Shown in pieces: positions 62,701 to 64,000 of a stretch of DNA of 64,000 bases (position 1 is its first letter; each line of letters starts with the position of its first letter). Location: the NCBI RefSeq assembly GCF_002973525.1, contig NZ_PVEN01000007.1:248001-312000 (forward strand), in the 5' to 3' direction. Made by a program: the position numbers and the translations under genes. The notes under the pieces are model-generated. The model searched no databases. It was not told the origin of the DNA and saw nothing but the letters and a program-made list of their open reading frames with translations. This DNA comes from Paraburkholderia sp. BL21I4N1 (GTDB lineage Bacteria > Pseudomonadota > Gammaproteobacteria > Burkholderiales > Burkholderiaceae).

Positions 62701-63336
62701 TCAGACCGCGAAAATATTCGGGTTGTCGATCAGCGGCAAAAACTGGCCCGTGCGCCCGTCGAGCGCGAGCATCGTGCCGCTTTCAATGTCGAAGATCCAG
62801 CCGTGCAATTGCAGCGTCTTATTCACGAGCCCGACCGCCACCGAAGGATGCGTGCGGATATTCGACAACTGCGCGATCACGTTGTCCTTCACCAGCGCCG
62901 ACAGACGCTCGGCGTCCGAGTGATACGTGCGTGACGCGTTGATCGCCTTGGCGGCATCGGAGTGACGCAGCCAGCTCGCCACGGCCGGTAGATGATCCAG
63001 ATTCGTACAGGTCGAGATCGCGGTCATCGCGCCGCAGTTCGAGTGCCCGCAGATCACGATATCGCGCACGCCCAACACCGACACCGCGTATTCGACCGTG
63101 GCCGACACGCCGCCCGGCTCCGGACCATAGGAAGGCACGATGTTGCCCGCGTTGCGGATCACGAACAGCGCGCCCGGCTCCGTCTGTGTCAGCAACTCCG
63201 GCACGACGCGGCTATCGGAACAGGTCACGAACAGCGTATTCGGGCTTTGCGCAGCCGATAGGCGCTTGAACAATGCGCTTTGCTGCGGAAAGACTTCACG
63301 TTGAAAGCGGATGATACCTTCGATGATTTCCTGCAC
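62701..63336 (-). CDS. Cytosolic beta-carbonic anhydrase
   Basis: The 211-residue beta-CA has no signal peptide. Zinc ligands are in [11 protein letters not shown] and ICGHSNCGA, with the Asp-Arg dyad in [16 protein letters not shown] and [11 protein letters not shown] are family features. The start is GTG 63336 with GGAG upstream; ATG 63387 adds 17 unconserved residues. The two beta-CAs are only loosely alike, so they are not a recent duplicate. Confidence 0.94.
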   Translation of the reverse strand: MQEIIEGIIRFQREVFPQQSALFKRLSAAQSPNTLFVTCSDSRVVPELLTQTEPGALFVIRNAGNIVPSYGPEPGGVSATVEYAVSVLGVRDIVICGHSNCGAMTAISTCTNLDHLPAVASWLRHSDAAKAINASRTYHSDAERLSALVKDNVIAQLSNIRTHPSVAVGLVNKTLQLHGWIFDIESGTMLALDGRTGQFLPLIDNPNIFAV

Positions 63337-63600
63337 GATGATCTCCAGATAGTCGAAGCTTAGGTCTGCAGCGCCCGCACCGGCCAAGCGGCACGAGTCG
63401 GCTGTCTGTTGGCGGGACTATACCGCAGCCGGCGTCTGGCTCGCCGACCGCGCTGGAAGAATCCTGTCCGTCGCGGCTCACCGCTCGAAGCGTTGCGCTA
63501 ATGCGCGGTTTCAACACCGGGCACGCATAAGCGCAACGCAACCAGGCCGCTCGACACGCACTGCAATCGCATCGCGCTCTGTCGGATAAACGATCGTGTA

Positions 63601-63909
63601 TTAACGGCGATACATCGCATTCCAGTCGGCCTGGGATACCGCCGGGCGACCGCTTTGCGACGTGCCTGCCGGGTTGCCGCCATAGCCGCTGACGTCGCTG
63701 TTGCGCGCGGCCACGCGTGCTTCGGCGGCCTGAATCGCGTCGGGATAATGCGCCTGATCGCCGTCGCCGACGTGATAGCCGGCCGCTTCGAGCTGAACCA
63801 GTTCGGCGCGCACCTGCTCGCGGGTGATGCGGCTGCCCGACTGGGCAAACACCGTGGCGGAAGCCGCAAGCGAAGCGACGATGACAACGGCCTTGAGCAA
63901 AGACTTCAT
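63601..63909 (-). CDS. DUF4148 exported small protein
   Basis: The 102-residue protein has a signal peptide cut after ATVFAQ and the DUF4148 pattern ITREQVRAELVQLEAAGY followed by HYPDAIQAAEARVAA. DUF4148 proteins are periplasmic, abundant in Burkholderia and of unknown function. It is a monocistronic gene near the right edge of the window. Confidence 0.93.
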   Translation of the reverse strand: MKSLLKAVVIVASLAASATVFAQSGSRITREQVRAELVQLEAAGYHVGDGDQAHYPDAIQAAEARVAARNSDVSGYGGNPAGTSQSGRPAVSQADWNAMYRR

Positions 63910-64000
63910 GATGAAAACAACCTCCCGTTATTGATGGTTTGCGGTGCGTCGAGTCGGACTCGTCGTCACCGCAGGACTCAATATAGGCGCCGATTCGCGG

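Overview
The window is a high-GC proteobacterial chromosome segment, most likely from Paraburkholderia or a close Burkholderia relative. The pointers are a three-gene FAD glucose dehydrogenase (gamma-alpha-beta) of the Burkholderia cepacia type, an OmpC-like porin ending in Phe, DUF4148 and DUF6723-like small proteins, and a vgrG/lipase/immunity island of the type VI secretion kind. It reads as ordinary accessory-rich chromosome. I see no rRNA, tRNA, CRISPR array, transposase or phage gene.

Layout. 0-3 kb: an MBL-fold exonuclease and an ATP-dependent DNA ligase in one minus-strand unit. 3-9.3 kb, plus strand: a YihY/BrkB membrane protein, a three-PAS hybrid histidine kinase, ZapE and a lipoprotein. 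9.4-13.2 kb: transketolase, a cupin gene broken by an in-frame TAG, and small proteins. 13.3-19.3 kb: a type VI cargo island on the minus strand (vgrG, Tle4-like lipase, Tli4-like periplasmic immunity protein) followed by a decayed PAAR gene, with AT-rich palindromic DNA in front of vgrG. 19.5-24.3 kb: porin, then the FAD-GDH small, catalytic and cytochrome c subunits. 24.6-27.6 kb: an orphan CobS-like AAA+ and CobT-like VWA pair. 27.6-30.1 kb: MarC, a class II glutamine amidotransferase and an ETHE1-like hydrolase. 30.4-34 kb: a DUF3311/sodium-solute symporter pair and glycogen synthase.

34-46 kb: a VOC protein, a DUF1254 lipoprotein, a Tat-exported FAD oxidoreductase, two GSTs, DUF1289, a diguanylate cyclase overlapping an Ala/Pro/Thr-rich membrane protein, a cupredoxin/metallophosphoesterase pair, and an SDR-OYE-GST detoxification operon. 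46-57.8 kb: a secreted M1 peptidase, a YkgJ-type cysteine cluster protein, a glycosyltransferase-like protein, a sigma-54 activator, an epoxide hydrolase, CidA/LrgB and a DMT exporter. 58-64 kb: a lipoprotein glycoside hydrolase whose PA14 domain is cut by an in-frame TAG, AlkB, two beta-carbonic anhydrases (one Tat-exported) flanking a DJ-1/PfpI protein, and a DUF4148 protein.

The points most worth a second look are the orphan CobS/CobT-like pair, the type VI island with its decayed PAAR and palindromic leader, two otherwise intact genes each interrupted by one TAG, the Exo-Lig repair pair, and a well-led short ORF antisense to the DUF6723-like gene. All functions are inferred from sequence reading; no database search was run.
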